From contig JAUNLF010000010.1 in assembly GCA_030532405.1 (NCBI GenBank), forward strand, positions 1 through 64,000: a DNA stretch of 64,000 bases, given 5' to 3'. Shown here piece by piece: positions 45,841-56,023 of the stretch. Under the pieces are notes generated by a model. The model was not told the origin of the DNA. It was given only the letters and a program-made list of their open reading frames with translations, and did no database searches. The position numbers and the translations under genes were made by a program. This stretch comes from Actinomycetaceae bacterium (GTDB taxonomy: Bacteria; Actinomycetota; Actinomycetes; Actinomycetales; Actinomycetaceae). Position 1 is the stretch's first letter. Each line of letters begins with the position of its first letter.

Positions 45841-47173
45841 TTCTCCAATCAGTGCTGAGCACCGCGAGCGCATTAACTCCCAGCGTGGTTTCAAAGTTGA
45901 AAAGTGGCTTAGTGAGGTCGAGTTTGACACTCCTTCGGGCACTCGCCCCCTGGGCCGGGTGGGTACCCTTCAGACCGCGCACGGCGTGATTGAGACGCCG
46001 GCGTTCATACCGGTGGGCACGCTTGCGAACGTGAAGGGCGTGCTTCCTGAAATGATGGCGGACCTTGGTGCGCAGGCGTTGCTTGCGAACGCCTACCACC
46101 TTTATTTGCAGCCCGGTGCCGACATTGTTGAGGCCGGAGGGGGCCTCGGTAAGTTCATGAACTGGCCCGGCCCGACGTTTACCGATTCGGGCGGGTTCCA
46201 AGTCCTCTCGCTGGGGTCTAACTACAAGAAGGTCCTTTCCGAGGAGTTCGCGGGACGCAAACCTACCAAGGAGGAAGAAGCGCGCGAGGCTGTTCGCAGA
46301 AACCGCGCAGCCGTGGATGAGGACGGAGTTGTGTTCCGCTCTCACATTGACGGCTCTAAGCACCGGTTTAACCCGGAGGTCTCACTTGGGATCCAGCATC
46401 AGCTGGGCGCGGACATCATGTTTGCCTTTGATGAGCTGACCTCCCTGCTTCACCCGTACGACTATCAGGTTGAGTCGCTTGCCCGCACTCACCGGTGGGC
46501 GCAAAGGTCGCTGGATCACCACTGGAAGCTGACCGCGCAAAACCCTGACCGCCCCTACCAGCAGCTCTACGGCGTGCTGCAGGGCGCCCAGTATGAGAAC
46601 TTGCGGCGTGAGGCGGCGCAAACACTTTCGCAAATGAAGTCCGCCGGTGCTGAACTTGAAAGCCTTGGCGCCGCGGGGGAAGAGTTTGACGGCTTCGGGC
46701 TGGGCGGCGCCCTCGAGAAGGAAAATCTGGGGAAAATCGTCTCGTGGCTAACTTCGGAACTGCCCGACAATAAGCCGCGTCACCTGCTCGGCATTTCGGA
46801 ACCGGATGACTTTTTCCGCGCAATCGAAGCCGGAGCGGATACGTTCGACTGCGTAAACCCGTCGCGGGTAGCGCGAAACTCCGCCATCTACACCCCGGAC
46901 GGCAGGGTGAATCTGACGAACGCCAGATTCAAACGAGACTTTGGCCCACTGGCCGAAGGATGCGGGTGCTACACGTGCCAAAACTATTCAACGGCCTACG
47001 TGCATCACCTGTACAAGTCCCACGAGATCCTCGCATCCACGCTGGGCACAATCCACAACGAATGGTTCACTGTTCACCTGGTGGACTCCATCAGGCAGGC
47101 CATCAAGGACGAACGCTACGAGGAATATAAGGTAGAAGTGCTATCGCGATTCTACGCAGGTACAAGGAGATAA
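45833..47173 (+). CDS. tgt: tRNA-guanine(34) transglycosylase
   Basis: Exchanges guanine 34 of GUN-anticodon tRNAs for a queuosine precursor. The 446 residues carry the catalytic-base motif TDSGGFQVLSLG (about 116-127), ADTFDCVNPSRVARNS with the nucleophile Asp (about 336-351), and a zinc site CGCYTC plus a distal Cys/His (about 379-405). An extra charged insert (about 135-165) before FRSHIDGSKHRF is typical of actinobacterial forms. I start at 45833, which overlaps the transporter end; a longer frame from 45752 lies inside that gene. No queA, queG or queC-F is in the window. Confidence 0.95.
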   Translation: MSSSPISAEHRERINSQRGFKVEKWLSEVEFDTPSGTRPLGRVGTLQTAHGVIETPAFIPVGTLANVKGVLPEMMADLGAQALLANAYHLYLQPGADIVEAGGGLGKFMNWPGPTFTDSGGFQVLSLGSNYKKVLSEEFAGRKPTKEEEAREAVRRNRAAVDEDGVVFRSHIDGSKHRFNPEVSLGIQHQLGADIMFAFDELTSLLHPYDYQVESLARTHRWAQRSLDHHWKLTAQNPDRPYQQLYGVLQGAQYENLRREAAQTLSQMKSAGAELESLGAAGEEFDGFGLGGALEKENLGKIVSWLTSELPDNKPRHLLGISEPDDFFRAIEAGADTFDCVNPSRVARNSAIYTPDGRVNLTNARFKRDFGPLAEGCGCYTCQNYSTAYVHHLYKSHEILASTLGTIHNEWFTVHLVDSIRQAIKDERYEEYKVEVLSRFYAGTRR

Positions 47174-47174
47174 C

Positions 47175-48221
47175 TTGCTTCACTTACCGCAGATCCAGCC
47201 GCGTACCCCCGCCGAATATCACCAGATGGCAGCCGGCCCTGACCGCAGGTGGTACCGGCCCCTACTGGTCTTGTTAATCTTCGCCGCGATCTTTATCCCA
47301 CTGAACGTTTTCGTTACAGTCATCCCGGCATTCATCCCGTCCATTGCGACGGAGGGCTACCTCGGTATTTTGCAAGGCGAAATCGACACTACCGACCCGA
47401 TCGTGCTCGCCGTGTTGATGTTCAGCCTGATAGCCATGATTCCGGCCATTTTGGTGGCGGTGACCGTCGGGTTACGGATGGGGCTTGGATATTTCTTTTC
47501 CGTTGAAGGGCGCCTTCGCTGGAAGTGGCAGTTCATATCGTTTGCTATTGCCGCGGCAATCTTTGCGCTCTTCTACAGCCCGATTTTCCTCGTTTTAGAG
47601 GACGTGGAGTGGAACACTCCTGGAAACTTGCCCCTGTTGATCGTGATGATCTTCCTGCTCGTCCCGTTCCAAAGTGCTGCGGAAGAGCTGGCGATACGGG
47701 CGAGCTTCCTGCAAATATTCGGATCGTGGATCCCCCACCGCTGGGCATCCCTCGTGGTTGCCACGCTGTCTTCGGCGGCCGTGTTTTCTTTGCTTCACGG
47801 CTCACTTGATGCCTGGATCCTGCTAGACCTCGTCATCTTCTCGCTGGCCGCAGTTTTCCTCATGTGGCACACCGGCGGCGTAGAAGCGGCCATCGCCCTG
47901 CACGCGGGCAATAACGTTGTCATCTTCGTGCTCGAAGCTATTCGAGGAACCTCCACGTCACTGATTAGCGCAGAGACGACCTCATCGCCGATCAGTGTTG
48001 GGATCTCGTTCGTGATGATGGGAACCGTAACGCTCGTCCTCGCCCTGGTGGCAAAGAAGATGAAGCTGACTCGCCGGCACAATCCCGACAACACTCCAAA
48101 GCCGGACCCCGTGTACCTGTACAACAATCTTTCAAAGGGTCGCTACTTTGAAGAGTGGAACGACCTCTACCCTGCTTACGTGCTTCAAAGAGCCGGTATT
48201 TTCCCATCGCGTTTGGGCTAA
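47175..48221 (+). CDS. CPBP-family intramembrane metalloprotease
   Basis: A 348-residue membrane protein with about eight helices. The CPBP (CAAX/Abi) motifs are AAEELAIRASFLQIFG (Glu-Glu-x3-Arg), VFSLLHGSLDAW (His) and ALHAGNNVV (His-x3-Asn). Members range from prenyl-protein proteases to bacteriocin self-immunity proteins; no substrate is suggested here. It starts at TTG 47175 with AAGGAG five bases upstream, only one base after the tgt stop, so the two are cotranscribed. Confidence 0.88.
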   Translation: MLHLPQIQPRTPAEYHQMAAGPDRRWYRPLLVLLIFAAIFIPLNVFVTVIPAFIPSIATEGYLGILQGEIDTTDPIVLAVLMFSLIAMIPAILVAVTVGLRMGLGYFFSVEGRLRWKWQFISFAIAAAIFALFYSPIFLVLEDVEWNTPGNLPLLIVMIFLLVPFQSAAEELAIRASFLQIFGSWIPHRWASLVVATLSSAAVFSLLHGSLDAWILLDLVIFSLAAVFLMWHTGGVEAAIALHAGNNVVIFVLEAIRGTSTSLISAETTSSPISVGISFVMMGTVTLVLALVAKKMKLTRRHNPDNTPKPDPVYLYNNLSKGRYFEEWNDLYPAYVLQRAGIFPSRLG

Positions 48222-48226
48222 CCGCC

Positions 48227-48246
48227 TACTTACGGTACCGTAAGTA
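48227..48246. promoter_or_regulatory. 20-bp perfect palindrome upstream of the acyl-CoA ligase
   Basis: TACTTACGGT followed by its exact reverse complement fills 48227-48246, in the 55-bp gap between the CPBP gene and the ligase gene (start 48277). Length and symmetry suit a TetR-family operator; many fatty-acid regulators are of that type. No TetR gene lies in the window. A following TAAGTA repeats part of the right arm. Confidence 0.65.
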
Positions 48247-48276
48247 AGTAAACGCGGTATCTCGATTAGGAGGACC

Positions 48277-49974
48277 ATGGCTACGGTCACCGAACTGGCT
48301 CGCGCGCACTACGAGAAGGGCGTGCCCTATGAGATCTCGGTACCCGACACTTCGCTTTACAACGTTTTAGCAGAAGCTGCCGAGTTCTACCCAGATCGGC
48401 CAGCAATTAGTTATTTTGGCGAAGAAATCACCTACGGACAGCTTAAAGACGCGGTCGATCGAGCCGCGGCGGTACTGCAGTTAGCCGGCGTTAGGCGCGG
48501 TGACGCGGTTGCCGTCTCGATGCCGAACTGTCCGCAACACGTGGTCACCTTCTACGCCCTCATGCGGCTTGGGGCAATCGCTGCGGAGCACAATCCGCTG
48601 GCTCCTAAGTCTGAAATCGAAAACCAGCTTGAGCGGCACAAAGCTAAAGTGGCCGTGGTTTGGGAAAAGGCCCTGCCGAAGTTCGACTTTGGCGCGGGCC
48701 ACCAGCTGCAAACCGTGTTTACGGTTGATATCACCTACCACATGCCGGCTTCAAAGAAGATGATGCTGGCCCTGCCGATTGCCCCGGCGAAGAAGACGCG
48801 TAGCCAGATGCGAGCCGAAACTGCCGCGGGCACTCTGTCGTGGGACAAGCGCGTAAAGAACGCGCAGCCCGTTGACCCGAGCGTTCCGCACGCAACCGGC
48901 GATGATATCGCAGTCATCTTGCACACGGGTGGAACGAATGGCGTGCCCAAGTCGGTTCCGCTTACCCACCGAAATATTGGTGCAAACGCGAATCAGAACT
49001 TGGCGTGGGTTTACAGGCTTCACGAGGGCGCGGAGCGCTTCTTCTCGCTACTGCCCTACTTCCATTCTTTCGGCCTCACCTTCTTCCTGGTGTGCGCGGT
49101 GAAGCTTGCGGCAAACCAGGTGATCTTGCCCAAGTTCGACGTTGACCTCAGCTTGGAGGCTCAAAAGAAGGCCGGCATCACGTTCTTCGTGGGCGTTCCA
49201 CCCATGTTCGAGCGCATTGCGCGCGGGGCGAAGGAAAAGGGTGTTGACCTGTCCTCGATCCGCTACGCGATCAGTGGCGCCATGCCGCTGCCGCAAAAGA
49301 CCGCTGAAATGTGGGAGGAAGCAACCGGCGGCTACATTATTGAGGGCTACGGCATGACCGAAACTGCCCCCACGATGTGCGGCTCCCCCATGACGCCAGA
49401 GCGTCGCCACGGCGCCCTCGGCCTTCCCTTCCCGTCCACGCAAATGCGTCTTGGCGATTTAGAAAATCCCAATATTGAACCGCCCGAGGGCGAACCTGGC
49501 GAGATCCTCGTAAAGGGCCCGCAGGTGTTCTCCGGATACCTGGATGCTCCCGAGGATAACGCGGATGCATTTACCGAAGACGGCTACTTCCGCACCGGCG
49601 ACATCGGGGTTTGCGACGACGGCTTCGTATACCTATCCGACCGACGCAAAGAGCTCATCCTGTCCGGCGGCTTCAACGTCTACCCGTCCCAGGTTGAGGA
49701 AGCGATTCGCACCATGCCGGGCGTGAAAGACGTCGCGGTCGTCGGCATTCCGACAGATAACGGTGAAGAGGTCACAGCCGCCCTCGTCCTCGATGAAAAC
49801 ACGGAACGCCTAACTCTTGAAGACGTGCGGGCGTGGGCGGAAAAGAAGATTTCTCACTACGCACTGCCGCGCTCACTAGCGATCGTCTCAGAGTTGCCGT
49901 ACTCCCAGATCGGCAAGATCATGCGCCGCGTCGTTCGAGAAAACCTGCAAAAGGACCGTCGCAAAAAGAACTAG
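48277..49974 (+). CDS. long-chain fatty acid--CoA ligase
   Basis: Activates fatty acids as acyl-AMP and then acyl-CoA. The 565-residue ANL-superfamily enzyme has an ATP loop HTGGTNGVPKSVPLTH (about 212-227) that departs slightly from the usual TSGTTGxPKG, GYGMTETAPTM (about 360), YFRTGDIGVCDDG and the hinge DRRKELILSGGFNVYPSQVE, and the catalytic Lys in GKIMRRVVRE near the C-terminus. AGGAGG precedes the ATG. The palindrome upstream implies its own regulated promoter. Chain-length preference is unknown. Confidence 0.93.
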   Translation: MATVTELARAHYEKGVPYEISVPDTSLYNVLAEAAEFYPDRPAISYFGEEITYGQLKDAVDRAAAVLQLAGVRRGDAVAVSMPNCPQHVVTFYALMRLGAIAAEHNPLAPKSEIENQLERHKAKVAVVWEKALPKFDFGAGHQLQTVFTVDITYHMPASKKMMLALPIAPAKKTRSQMRAETAAGTLSWDKRVKNAQPVDPSVPHATGDDIAVILHTGGTNGVPKSVPLTHRNIGANANQNLAWVYRLHEGAERFFSLLPYFHSFGLTFFLVCAVKLAANQVILPKFDVDLSLEAQKKAGITFFVGVPPMFERIARGAKEKGVDLSSIRYAISGAMPLPQKTAEMWEEATGGYIIEGYGMTETAPTMCGSPMTPERRHGALGLPFPSTQMRLGDLENPNIEPPEGEPGEILVKGPQVFSGYLDAPEDNADAFTEDGYFRTGDIGVCDDGFVYLSDRRKELILSGGFNVYPSQVEEAIRTMPGVKDVAVVGIPTDNGEEVTAALVLDENTERLTLEDVRAWAEKKISHYALPRSLAIVSELPYSQIGKIMRRVVRENLQKDRRKKN

Positions 49975-50009
49975 ATTGCACCGCCCACCCGGGCGTAAAC
50001 GGTAAAAAG

Positions 50010-50040
50010 TTGAGCGCCAACCGGTTTGGTTGGCGCTCAA
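50010..50040. terminator. bidirectional intrinsic terminator
   Basis: A 13-bp perfect stem (TTGAGCGCCAACC with GGTTGGCGCTCAA) around a five-base loop separates the acyl-CoA ligase gene from the converging suf operon. On the minus strand it is followed by CTTTTT, so it is a good terminator for the suf genes; on the plus strand the T run is short. Confidence 0.88.
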
Positions 50041-50063
50041 ACTTTAGTTAAGTCACTCTTCGA

Positions 50064-50471
50064 TTACACGTTGAAGCCGATTGCGCGAAGCTGTTCGCGG
50101 CCGTCGTCCGTGATGCGGTCCGGGCCCCACGGCGGCATCCATACCCAGTTGATGGACACGCCGGATGCAACACCGTTCATCATCATTACAACCTGGTTTT
50201 CGATGACGTCGGTTAGCGGACAGCCCGCTGAAGTCAGCGTCATGTCGATAGTCACGTAGTCGTCCTCGTCGACAACAATTCCGTATACGAGGCCGAGGTC
50301 GACAATGTTGATGCCGAGCTCAGGGTCGATTACGTCGCGCAGGGCTTCTTCAACCTCAGCCGCCGTTAGTTCACCGCGGCTCTCGTGGTCAATGCCAGAT
50401 GCGGCCTCTGGTGGAGTTACTTCTTGGAAGCGCTGTTCCACCGGCTCCGTGTTTGCCATTGGGTTACTCAT
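50064..50471 (-). CDS. sufT: SufT-like metal-sulfur cluster assembly factor (DUF59/MIP18)
   Basis: A 135-residue protein whose C-terminal 95 residues are a MIP18 (DUF59) domain: VEEALRDVIDPELGINIVDLGLVY, then MTLTSAGCPLTDVIENQV with the conserved Cys. These factors help deliver Fe-S clusters to client proteins. It is the last gene of the suf operon, overlapping sufU by 4 bp, and ends 24 bp before a terminator. Confidence 0.93.
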   Translation of the reverse strand: MSNPMANTEPVEQRFQEVTPPEAASGIDHESRGELTAAEVEEALRDVIDPELGINIVDLGLVYGIVVDEDDYVTIDMTLTSAGCPLTDVIENQVVMMMNGVASGVSINWVWMPPWGPDRITDDGREQLRAIGFNV

Positions 50472-50929
50472 TTCTCCTCCAGTGCGATCCCAGCTTTAGC
50501 GAGCGCGTCGCGAAGCGCGTACCAGCCAAGCAGTGAGCATTTGATTCGGTTGGGGAACTTAGCGGTTCCCTCAAACGCGGCACCGTCTTCTAAACGGTCT
50601 AAAATTTCATCAGGCACACCCTGCCCGCGCGAGTGCATCATTGTTTCAAAATCGTGGTAGAGCCGCGAGATCTCCTCGATTGACTTGTCTTCGATCATCT
50701 CGGACATGACGGATAGCGATGCCTGTGAGATCGAGCAGCCGTCGCCCTCCCACATGAAATCGACAAGTTCACCGTCGTTTACCTTGACGCCTAGTGTTAC
50801 CTCATCACCGCAAGTGGGATTCACTTGGAACGATGTTGCGTCGATGTCTTCGGGGATAGTCCCCTCACCGATTCGCTGACGCGAGTGGTCGAGGATGACC
50901 TGCTGATACAGCATCTCCAACTCGGACAC
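50468..50929 (-). CDS. sufU: SufU zinc-dependent sulfur transfer protein
   Basis: Accepts sulfur from SufS. The 153-residue IscU-fold protein has the three Cys in VNPTCGDEV, EGDGCSISQASLS and IKCSLLGW and the conserved Asp ligand, which bind zinc in SufU. It has the SufU-type insertion between the second and third Cys. It starts one base after sufS ends, as is usual for the SufS-SufU pair. Confidence 0.95.
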   Translation of the reverse strand: MSELEMLYQQVILDHSRQRIGEGTIPEDIDATSFQVNPTCGDEVTLGVKVNDGELVDFMWEGDGCSISQASLSVMSEMIEDKSIEEISRLYHDFETMMHSRGQGVPDEILDRLEDGAAFEGTAKFPNRIKCSLLGWYALRDALAKAGIALEEK

Positions 50930-52225
50930 TTAAAAACCTCCAAAGAAGCCGCGTACTCGTGACAGGGCTTCGCCAAACCTATGAACCTCATCTAGCGTAG
51001 TCGTCACCGAGGCCGATGCGCGATTCGAAGAGCGTACGTTAAAGAAAGTGTGAAGCGGAATGGCACAGTGGTGCCCCACGCGGACAGCCACCGATTCTGA
51101 GTCCAGGTACTGGCCCACGTCGTGCGGGTGGATGCCTTCCACTTCGAATGCGACGACACCGATGCGTCCCGTCGTGTCCGCAGGCCCAAGGATGCGTACG
51201 CCGTCAACTTCGGAGATGACCTTGATCATTTCGGACGTGATTTGGTCTTCGTACGCGGCGATGCGGTCCATACCGATTTCGCCTAGGAATCGAAGCGCCT
51301 CCGCCCAGCCGACTGCCTGCGCGACGGGTTGGGATCCGGCCTCAAAACGCGTTGGAGGCGGCAGGTAAATCGTGTCCTCCATTGTCACGTGGCCGATTAC
51401 GGATCCGCCAACGAGGACGGGCGGCATGGCGTCTAGCAACTCGTAGCGGCCCCACAGCGCACCGATGCCGGTAGGGCCGAGCATCTTGTGCGATGAAAAC
51501 ACTGCGAAGTCTACGCCGAGCTTTTGGACGTCAACGGGCATGTGCGCGGACGACTGGCACGTATCCAACAGTACGAGGGCGCCCACCTCGCGGGCGGCTT
51601 GCACCACCTGTTCCACTGGCGAAACCGCGCCGGTCACGTTTGATACGTGCGTGAACGCAACGAGCTTAGTGTTCGGTGTGATCACGTCAAGCGTGTTCAG
51701 GTCGATACGGCCGTCGGGCTCGAGGTCCAAGTATGCGAACTCGGCGCCAGTGCGCTTGCACAGTTCCTGCCACGGCAACAGGTTCGCGTGGTGTTCAGCC
51801 CTGGTGGCCACGATCCGGTCTCCCGGGCCAACCGCGAACCGTTTAGCTTCGGCACCGCCCATTCCAGCGGACGCGTTGGACATGGCGTACGCAACCAGGT
51901 TGATAGCCTCGGTCGCGTTCTTGGTCCACACGACCTCTTGGGGCTGCGCGTTCACGAAGCCCGCAACAACGCTACGGGCCTGTTCGAACGCCTCCGTTGA
52001 CTCATCCCCCAGCATGTGGGTGCCGCGATTAACCGCGGCATTGTGGTGAGAGTAGAAGTCGGCTTCCGCGTCGATAACTCGCTGCGGTTTTTGCGAGGTT
52101 GCCGACGCGTCTAGATAAACGATCGGCCGACCATCGCGTCCTAAGCGACCGAGGATGGGGAACTGCGCGCGCAGTTGCTCCACCTCAGCAGTCGTAAGTG
52201 CCATGGTCGACCGATCGTTTGTCAT
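50930..52225 (-). CDS. sufS: cysteine desulfurase SufS
   Basis: PLP enzyme that removes sulfur from cysteine for Fe-S assembly. The 431 residues have VYLDASATSQKP near residue 37, the PLP Lys in FSSHKMLGPTGIGALWG (about 245), and the catalytic Cys in VRVGHHCAIPLH (about 385), the short-loop form expected of SufS. It is 45 bp below sufC. Confidence 0.96.
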   Translation of the reverse strand: MTNDRSTMALTTAEVEQLRAQFPILGRLGRDGRPIVYLDASATSQKPQRVIDAEADFYSHHNAAVNRGTHMLGDESTEAFEQARSVVAGFVNAQPQEVVWTKNATEAINLVAYAMSNASAGMGGAEAKRFAVGPGDRIVATRAEHHANLLPWQELCKRTGAEFAYLDLEPDGRIDLNTLDVITPNTKLVAFTHVSNVTGAVSPVEQVVQAAREVGALVLLDTCQSSAHMPVDVQKLGVDFAVFSSHKMLGPTGIGALWGRYELLDAMPPVLVGGSVIGHVTMEDTIYLPPPTRFEAGSQPVAQAVGWAEALRFLGEIGMDRIAAYEDQITSEMIKVISEVDGVRILGPADTTGRIGVVAFEVEGIHPHDVGQYLDSESVAVRVGHHCAIPLHTFFNVRSSNRASASVTTTLDEVHRFGEALSRVRGFFGGF

Positions 52226-52270
52226 TGCAGCTTCTTTCTAGCCTCTATTACCTTTACGCACAGGCGGCGC

Positions 52271-53023
52271 TTAGGCGTTTACGTAAGAGTCGTAGCCCTC
52301 TTCCTCAAGCTTGTCAGCGAGCTCGGGTCCGCCCTGGTCGGCAATGCGACCATTCACGAACACGTGCACGTAGTCGGGCTTGATGTAGCGAAGAATACGA
52401 GTGTAGTGCGTAATCAGTAGCACGCCAAGATCGGTGCTATCCGCAACTCGGTTAACGCCCTCGGAAACGATGCGCAGGGCGTCAATGTCGAGGCCGGAGT
52501 CGGTCTCGTCAAGGATCGCCATGCGGGGCTTCAGCAGTTCCATCTGGAGGATCTCAAGGCGCTTCTTCTCGCCACCGGAAAAGCCAACGTTAACCTCACG
52601 CTGCGCGAACGTGGGATCCATGCGGAAGTTCTCCATGGACTCGTTAACTTCTTTAACCCAGCTACGCAGCTTCGGGGCTTCCCCGTCCACCGCGGTCTTC
52701 GCGGTGCGCAGGAAGTTCGAAACGGTTACGCCCGGAACTTCAACCGGGTACTGCATCGCCAAGAAGACACCGGCCTGGGCGCGCTCGTGCGGATCCATCT
52801 CGAGGATGTTCTCGCCGTCAAGCAGTGCTTCACCCGAATCAACCTGGTACTTCGGATGACCCGCGAGGGCGTAAGCCAACGTGGACTTGCCCGAACCGTT
52901 GGGGCCCATGATCGCGTGGATTTCACCAGTCTTGATCGTCAGGTTCACACCCTTGAGGATTTTCTTCATCTCCTCACCGGTGTCCACGCTGACGTGGAGA
53001 TCCTTGATTTCAAGGGTAGTCAT
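52271..53023 (-). CDS. sufC: Fe-S assembly ATPase SufC
   Basis: ABC-type ATPase of the SufBCD scaffold. The 250 residues hold Walker [15 protein letters not shown] (about 39-52), signature [14 protein letters not shown] (about 150-163) and Walker [15 protein letters not shown] (about 169-182). It is soluble, with no membrane partner. It lies 20 bp below the Rieske gene. Confidence 0.97.
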   Translation of the reverse strand: MTTLEIKDLHVSVDTGEEMKKILKGVNLTIKTGEIHAIMGPNGSGKSTLAYALAGHPKYQVDSGEALLDGENILEMDPHERAQAGVFLAMQYPVEVPGVTVSNFLRTAKTAVDGEAPKLRSWVKEVNESMENFRMDPTFAQREVNVGFSGGEKKRLEILQMELLKPRMAILDETDSGLDIDALRIVSEGVNRVADSTDLGVLLITHYTRILRYIKPDYVHVFVNGRIADQGGPELADKLEEEGYDSYVNA

Positions 53024-53043
53024 GTGTGTGTTCTCTCTTCTAA

Positions 53044-53367
53044 CTAGCTGTCGAGATCAACCAGAACACTCTGGTCTTCAAGTTTTAGTGGATAGGTTTT
53101 GACGGGCGACACTGCGGGAAGTGTCTCTTCCCCCGTCTTGAGGTTGAACTGCGCCCCGTGTGCCCAGCACTCAACGCACGCTTTACCGATGTCTCCCTCT
53201 GAAAGGGACACTTCGCCGTGGGTGCAAAGATCATCAATCGCGTACCAGTCACCTTCGGTGTCGCAGATAATCGCGATGTCGAGTTCTTTACCCTCACTGT
53301 TTTGTAGCGTGACCATGCGGGCATTACCCGGGCTCAGGTCCTGCTTGCAGGCAACTTGGAAGCTCAT
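53044..53367 (-). CDS. Rieske [2Fe-2S] ferredoxin of the suf operon
   Basis: A 107-residue Rieske protein with cluster ligands in [12 protein letters not shown] (Cys, His at about 46 and 48) and [12 protein letters not shown] (Cys, His at about 65 and 68). It resembles the ferredoxin component of dioxygenases but stands alone. Its place between sufD (4-bp overlap) and sufC is typical of actinobacterial suf operons, suggesting an electron-transfer role in cluster assembly. Confidence 0.93.
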   Translation of the reverse strand: MSFQVACKQDLSPGNARMVTLQNSEGKELDIAIICDTEGDWYAIDDLCTHGEVSLSEGDIGKACVECWAHGAQFNLKTGEETLPAVSPVKTYPLKLEDQSVLVDLDS

Positions 53368-54563
53368 GCGGACTGTCCTACGAGCTTGTCCATTGCACCG
53401 CCGCTTACCAGTTCTTCCTCGATCGCTTGCATCAGGTGATCCTGAACGGGCTCGATGCCAATCTGGTTGACAAGTTCAGCGAAGAAGCCCAAGACCACCA
53501 GGCGGCGAGCCTCGTGTTCGCTGATGCCGCGAGACATCAGGTAGAACAGTTGCTCGTCGTCAAAGCGTCCCGTCGCAGATGCGTGGCCTGCGCCCTCAAT
53601 TTCGCCATTTTCGATTTCGAGGTTAGGTACCGAGTCCGCGCGAGTTCCCTCGGTTAGGACCAGGTTGCGGTTCAGTTCGTACGTGTCGGTGCCGTCAGCC
53701 TTCTCGCCGATCAGGCAGTCGCCAACCCACACGGAGTGCGCATCTTCACCCTGCAACGCGCCCTTGTAGGTCACGCGAGAGTAGCAGTGCGGCTGCGTGT
53801 GAGCGATGAACGGGCGGTGCTCAAAGTGCTGGCCCTTGTCCACAAAGTAAAGGCCGAGCATCTCGATGTTGCCGCGCGGAGCCGCAAACTCGGTGTCTGC
53901 AGCTAGGCGCACGAGGTCGCCGCCGAGCGTGACCACAATATGACGCAGCTCGGTTTCCTTACCTGCGCGCATGCGGTGGTTCGACGCGTGAGTGGCGGTG
54001 TCTTCCCATTCCTGTAGCGATACGACGGTTAGCTTCGCGTTGTCGCGAGCGTCGATCTCTACGGTCTGGTTCAACTTGGTGTCACCCGTGTGGCTCAAAA
54101 CCACGACGGCTTCGGCGCCCTCGCCTGCGCGAATGTAAACGCGCTGGCTCTGGTTCTCGCCTCCGTCACCCTTAATGTTCACGTACACCGGCGTATCCAA
54201 AGCGGTGTTAGCCGGAATATCGATCAGGTTGACTTCATTTGCCGTTGCCCAAGACACGACCGCGGTGCGGTCACCGGGAGCAAGGATACGTTCGAGTCGT
54301 TCGTCCTCGGCGGATACAACTTCGAACGAAACACCCTCGGGTGCCTCAACTGCGACGGGAAGATTATCGGAGCGGTACGAATCTTCTTCAAAAAGGAAGT
54401 TGATTCGCTTCATCGGGGTGAAGCGCCAATCCTCCTCTCGGCCCTTCGGTACGGCAATATCCGCCGGGTTGAAAGAGCTCGGGCGATCCGCCCTTGACGA
54501 GTAGGTTGCTTGTGTTCCCGCGCCATGCGAATGTGCACGAGACATTGCTTCGGATACGGTCAT
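53364..54563 (-). CDS. sufD: Fe-S cluster assembly protein SufD
   Basis: Scaffold partner of SufB and SufC. The 399-residue protein has the right-handed beta-helix core with [20 protein letters not shown] (about 155-174) and the C-terminal SufC-binding part with [20 protein letters not shown] and [11 protein letters not shown]. It lacks the SufB cluster-binding Cys arrangement. Its start overlaps sufB by 4 bp. Confidence 0.95.
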   Translation of the reverse strand: MTVSEAMSRAHSHGAGTQATYSSRADRPSSFNPADIAVPKGREEDWRFTPMKRINFLFEEDSYRSDNLPVAVEAPEGVSFEVVSAEDERLERILAPGDRTAVVSWATANEVNLIDIPANTALDTPVYVNIKGDGGENQSQRVYIRAGEGAEAVVVLSHTGDTKLNQTVEIDARDNAKLTVVSLQEWEDTATHASNHRMRAGKETELRHIVVTLGGDLVRLAADTEFAAPRGNIEMLGLYFVDKGQHFEHRPFIAHTQPHCYSRVTYKGALQGEDAHSVWVGDCLIGEKADGTDTYELNRNLVLTEGTRADSVPNLEIENGEIEGAGHASATGRFDDEQLFYLMSRGISEHEARRLVVLGFFAELVNQIGIEPVQDHLMQAIEEELVSGGAMDKLVGQSA

Positions 54564-56008
54564 CCCACCGAACCTTCCATCTGCAGTTCAATGAGGCGGT
54601 TCAACTCAAGTGCGTACTCCATCGGAAGTTCGCGAGCGATCGGCTCCACGAATCCGCGCACAATCACCGCCATCGCTTCGTTTTCTTCCAGGCCGCGAGA
54701 CATCAGGTAGAACAGCTGATCCTCACTGACCTTCGTCACGGTCGCTTCGTGACCCATCTCCACGTCATCGTTTCGAACGTCAACGTACGGGTACGTGTCG
54801 GTACGCGACTCCTTGTCGACAAGCAGCGCGTCACAAAGCACGTTCGACTTCGAGTGGTGCGCCTTCTCGTCGATCTCCACAAGACCGCGGTACGACGCGC
54901 GCCCACCGTGCCTTGCCACCGACTTTGCAACGACAGTGGAGGACGTGTAGGGAGCCATGTGGTGCATCTTGGCGCCGGTCTCCTGGTGCTGGCCCTCACC
55001 GGCAAAGCCGATGGACAGCGTTTCGCCGCGCGCGTGCTCACCCATCAGGTAGCAGGCCGGGTACTTCATGGTTACAGCGGAGCCGATGTTACCGTCAATC
55101 CACTCCATGGTGCCGCCCTCTTCAACGATGGCACGCTGGGTAACCAGGTTCAGCACGTTGTTCGACCAGTTCTGGATCGTCGTGTAACGAACGCGCGCGT
55201 CCTTCAACACGAAGATCTCGACGATCGCGGCGTGCAGCGAGTTCGTGTCGTAAATCGGAGCGGTACAACCCTCAACGTAGTGCACGTAGGAGCCCTCGTC
55301 CGCAATGATCAGCGTGCGCTCAAACTGGCCCATCGCCTCGGTGTTAATGCGGAAGTAGGCCTGCAGCGGGATCTCAACGTGGACTCCCGGCGGCACGTAA
55401 ATGAAGGAGCCACCCGACCACGCGGCGGTGTTCAGCGCCGCAAACTTGTTGTCACCAGCGGGAACAGCCTTACCGAAGAAGCGCTCAAACAGCTCCGGGT
55501 GTTCCTTCAGACCCGTATCGGTGTCCAAGAAGATTACGCCCTGCTTCTCCAAGTCCTCTTGAATCTGCTGGTAAACAACCTCGGACTCGTACTGCGCGGC
55601 AACGCCTGCAACCAGGCGCTTACGCTCCGCCTCGGGAATACCGAGACGCTCGTACGTCTCCTTAATCTCCGGAGGCAGGTCCTCCCAGTCCTTAACCGGA
55701 CGGTCGGACGGACGCACGTAGTACTTGAACGAGTCGAAGTCAACGTCATCCAGGTTCGGGCCCCACTTCGGAACCGGCTTACGTTCCCAAGCCTTGAAGC
55801 CCTTGAGCCTGCGTTCAAGCATCCACTCGGGTTCATCTTTAAGATTCGAAATATAGCGAACGAGTTCCTCTGTTAGACCTCGCTCAGCATCGGCACCGTA
55901 AACATCGGTGTCACGCCACCCGTACTGATAGGCACCGATAGAATCGATGATCTCCTCATCAGTACGAGGCTTTTCTACACCCCGATCAACAGGCGTTGTA
56001 GTCGTCAT
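54560..56008 (-). CDS. sufB: Fe-S cluster assembly scaffold SufB
   Basis: Main scaffold on which Fe-S clusters are built. The 482 residues include [13 protein letters not shown] near the N-terminus, [20 protein letters not shown] (about 205-224), [21 protein letters not shown] with a Cys, and the SufC-binding C-terminus [24 protein letters not shown] region. No intein is present, unlike in mycobacteria. First structural gene after sufR, 15 bp downstream. Confidence 0.97.
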   Translation of the reverse strand: MTTTTPVDRGVEKPRTDEEIIDSIGAYQYGWRDTDVYGADAERGLTEELVRYISNLKDEPEWMLERRLKGFKAWERKPVPKWGPNLDDVDFDSFKYYVRPSDRPVKDWEDLPPEIKETYERLGIPEAERKRLVAGVAAQYESEVVYQQIQEDLEKQGVIFLDTDTGLKEHPELFERFFGKAVPAGDNKFAALNTAAWSGGSFIYVPPGVHVEIPLQAYFRINTEAMGQFERTLIIADEGSYVHYVEGCTAPIYDTNSLHAAIVEIFVLKDARVRYTTIQNWSNNVLNLVTQRAIVEEGGTMEWIDGNIGSAVTMKYPACYLMGEHARGETLSIGFAGEGQHQETGAKMHHMAPYTSSTVVAKSVARHGGRASYRGLVEIDEKAHHSKSNVLCDALLVDKESRTDTYPYVDVRNDDVEMGHEATVTKVSEDQLFYLMSRGLEENEAMAVIVRGFVEPIARELPMEYALELNRLIELQMEGSVG

Positions 56009-56023
56009 AGGTTCCTTCCTAAG

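Noticed and set aside
54494..55876. 460-codon plus-strand open frame opposite sufB
   Set aside because: Antisense shadow of a well-conserved gene; no ribosome site, Arg/His/Val-rich composition typical of shadows.
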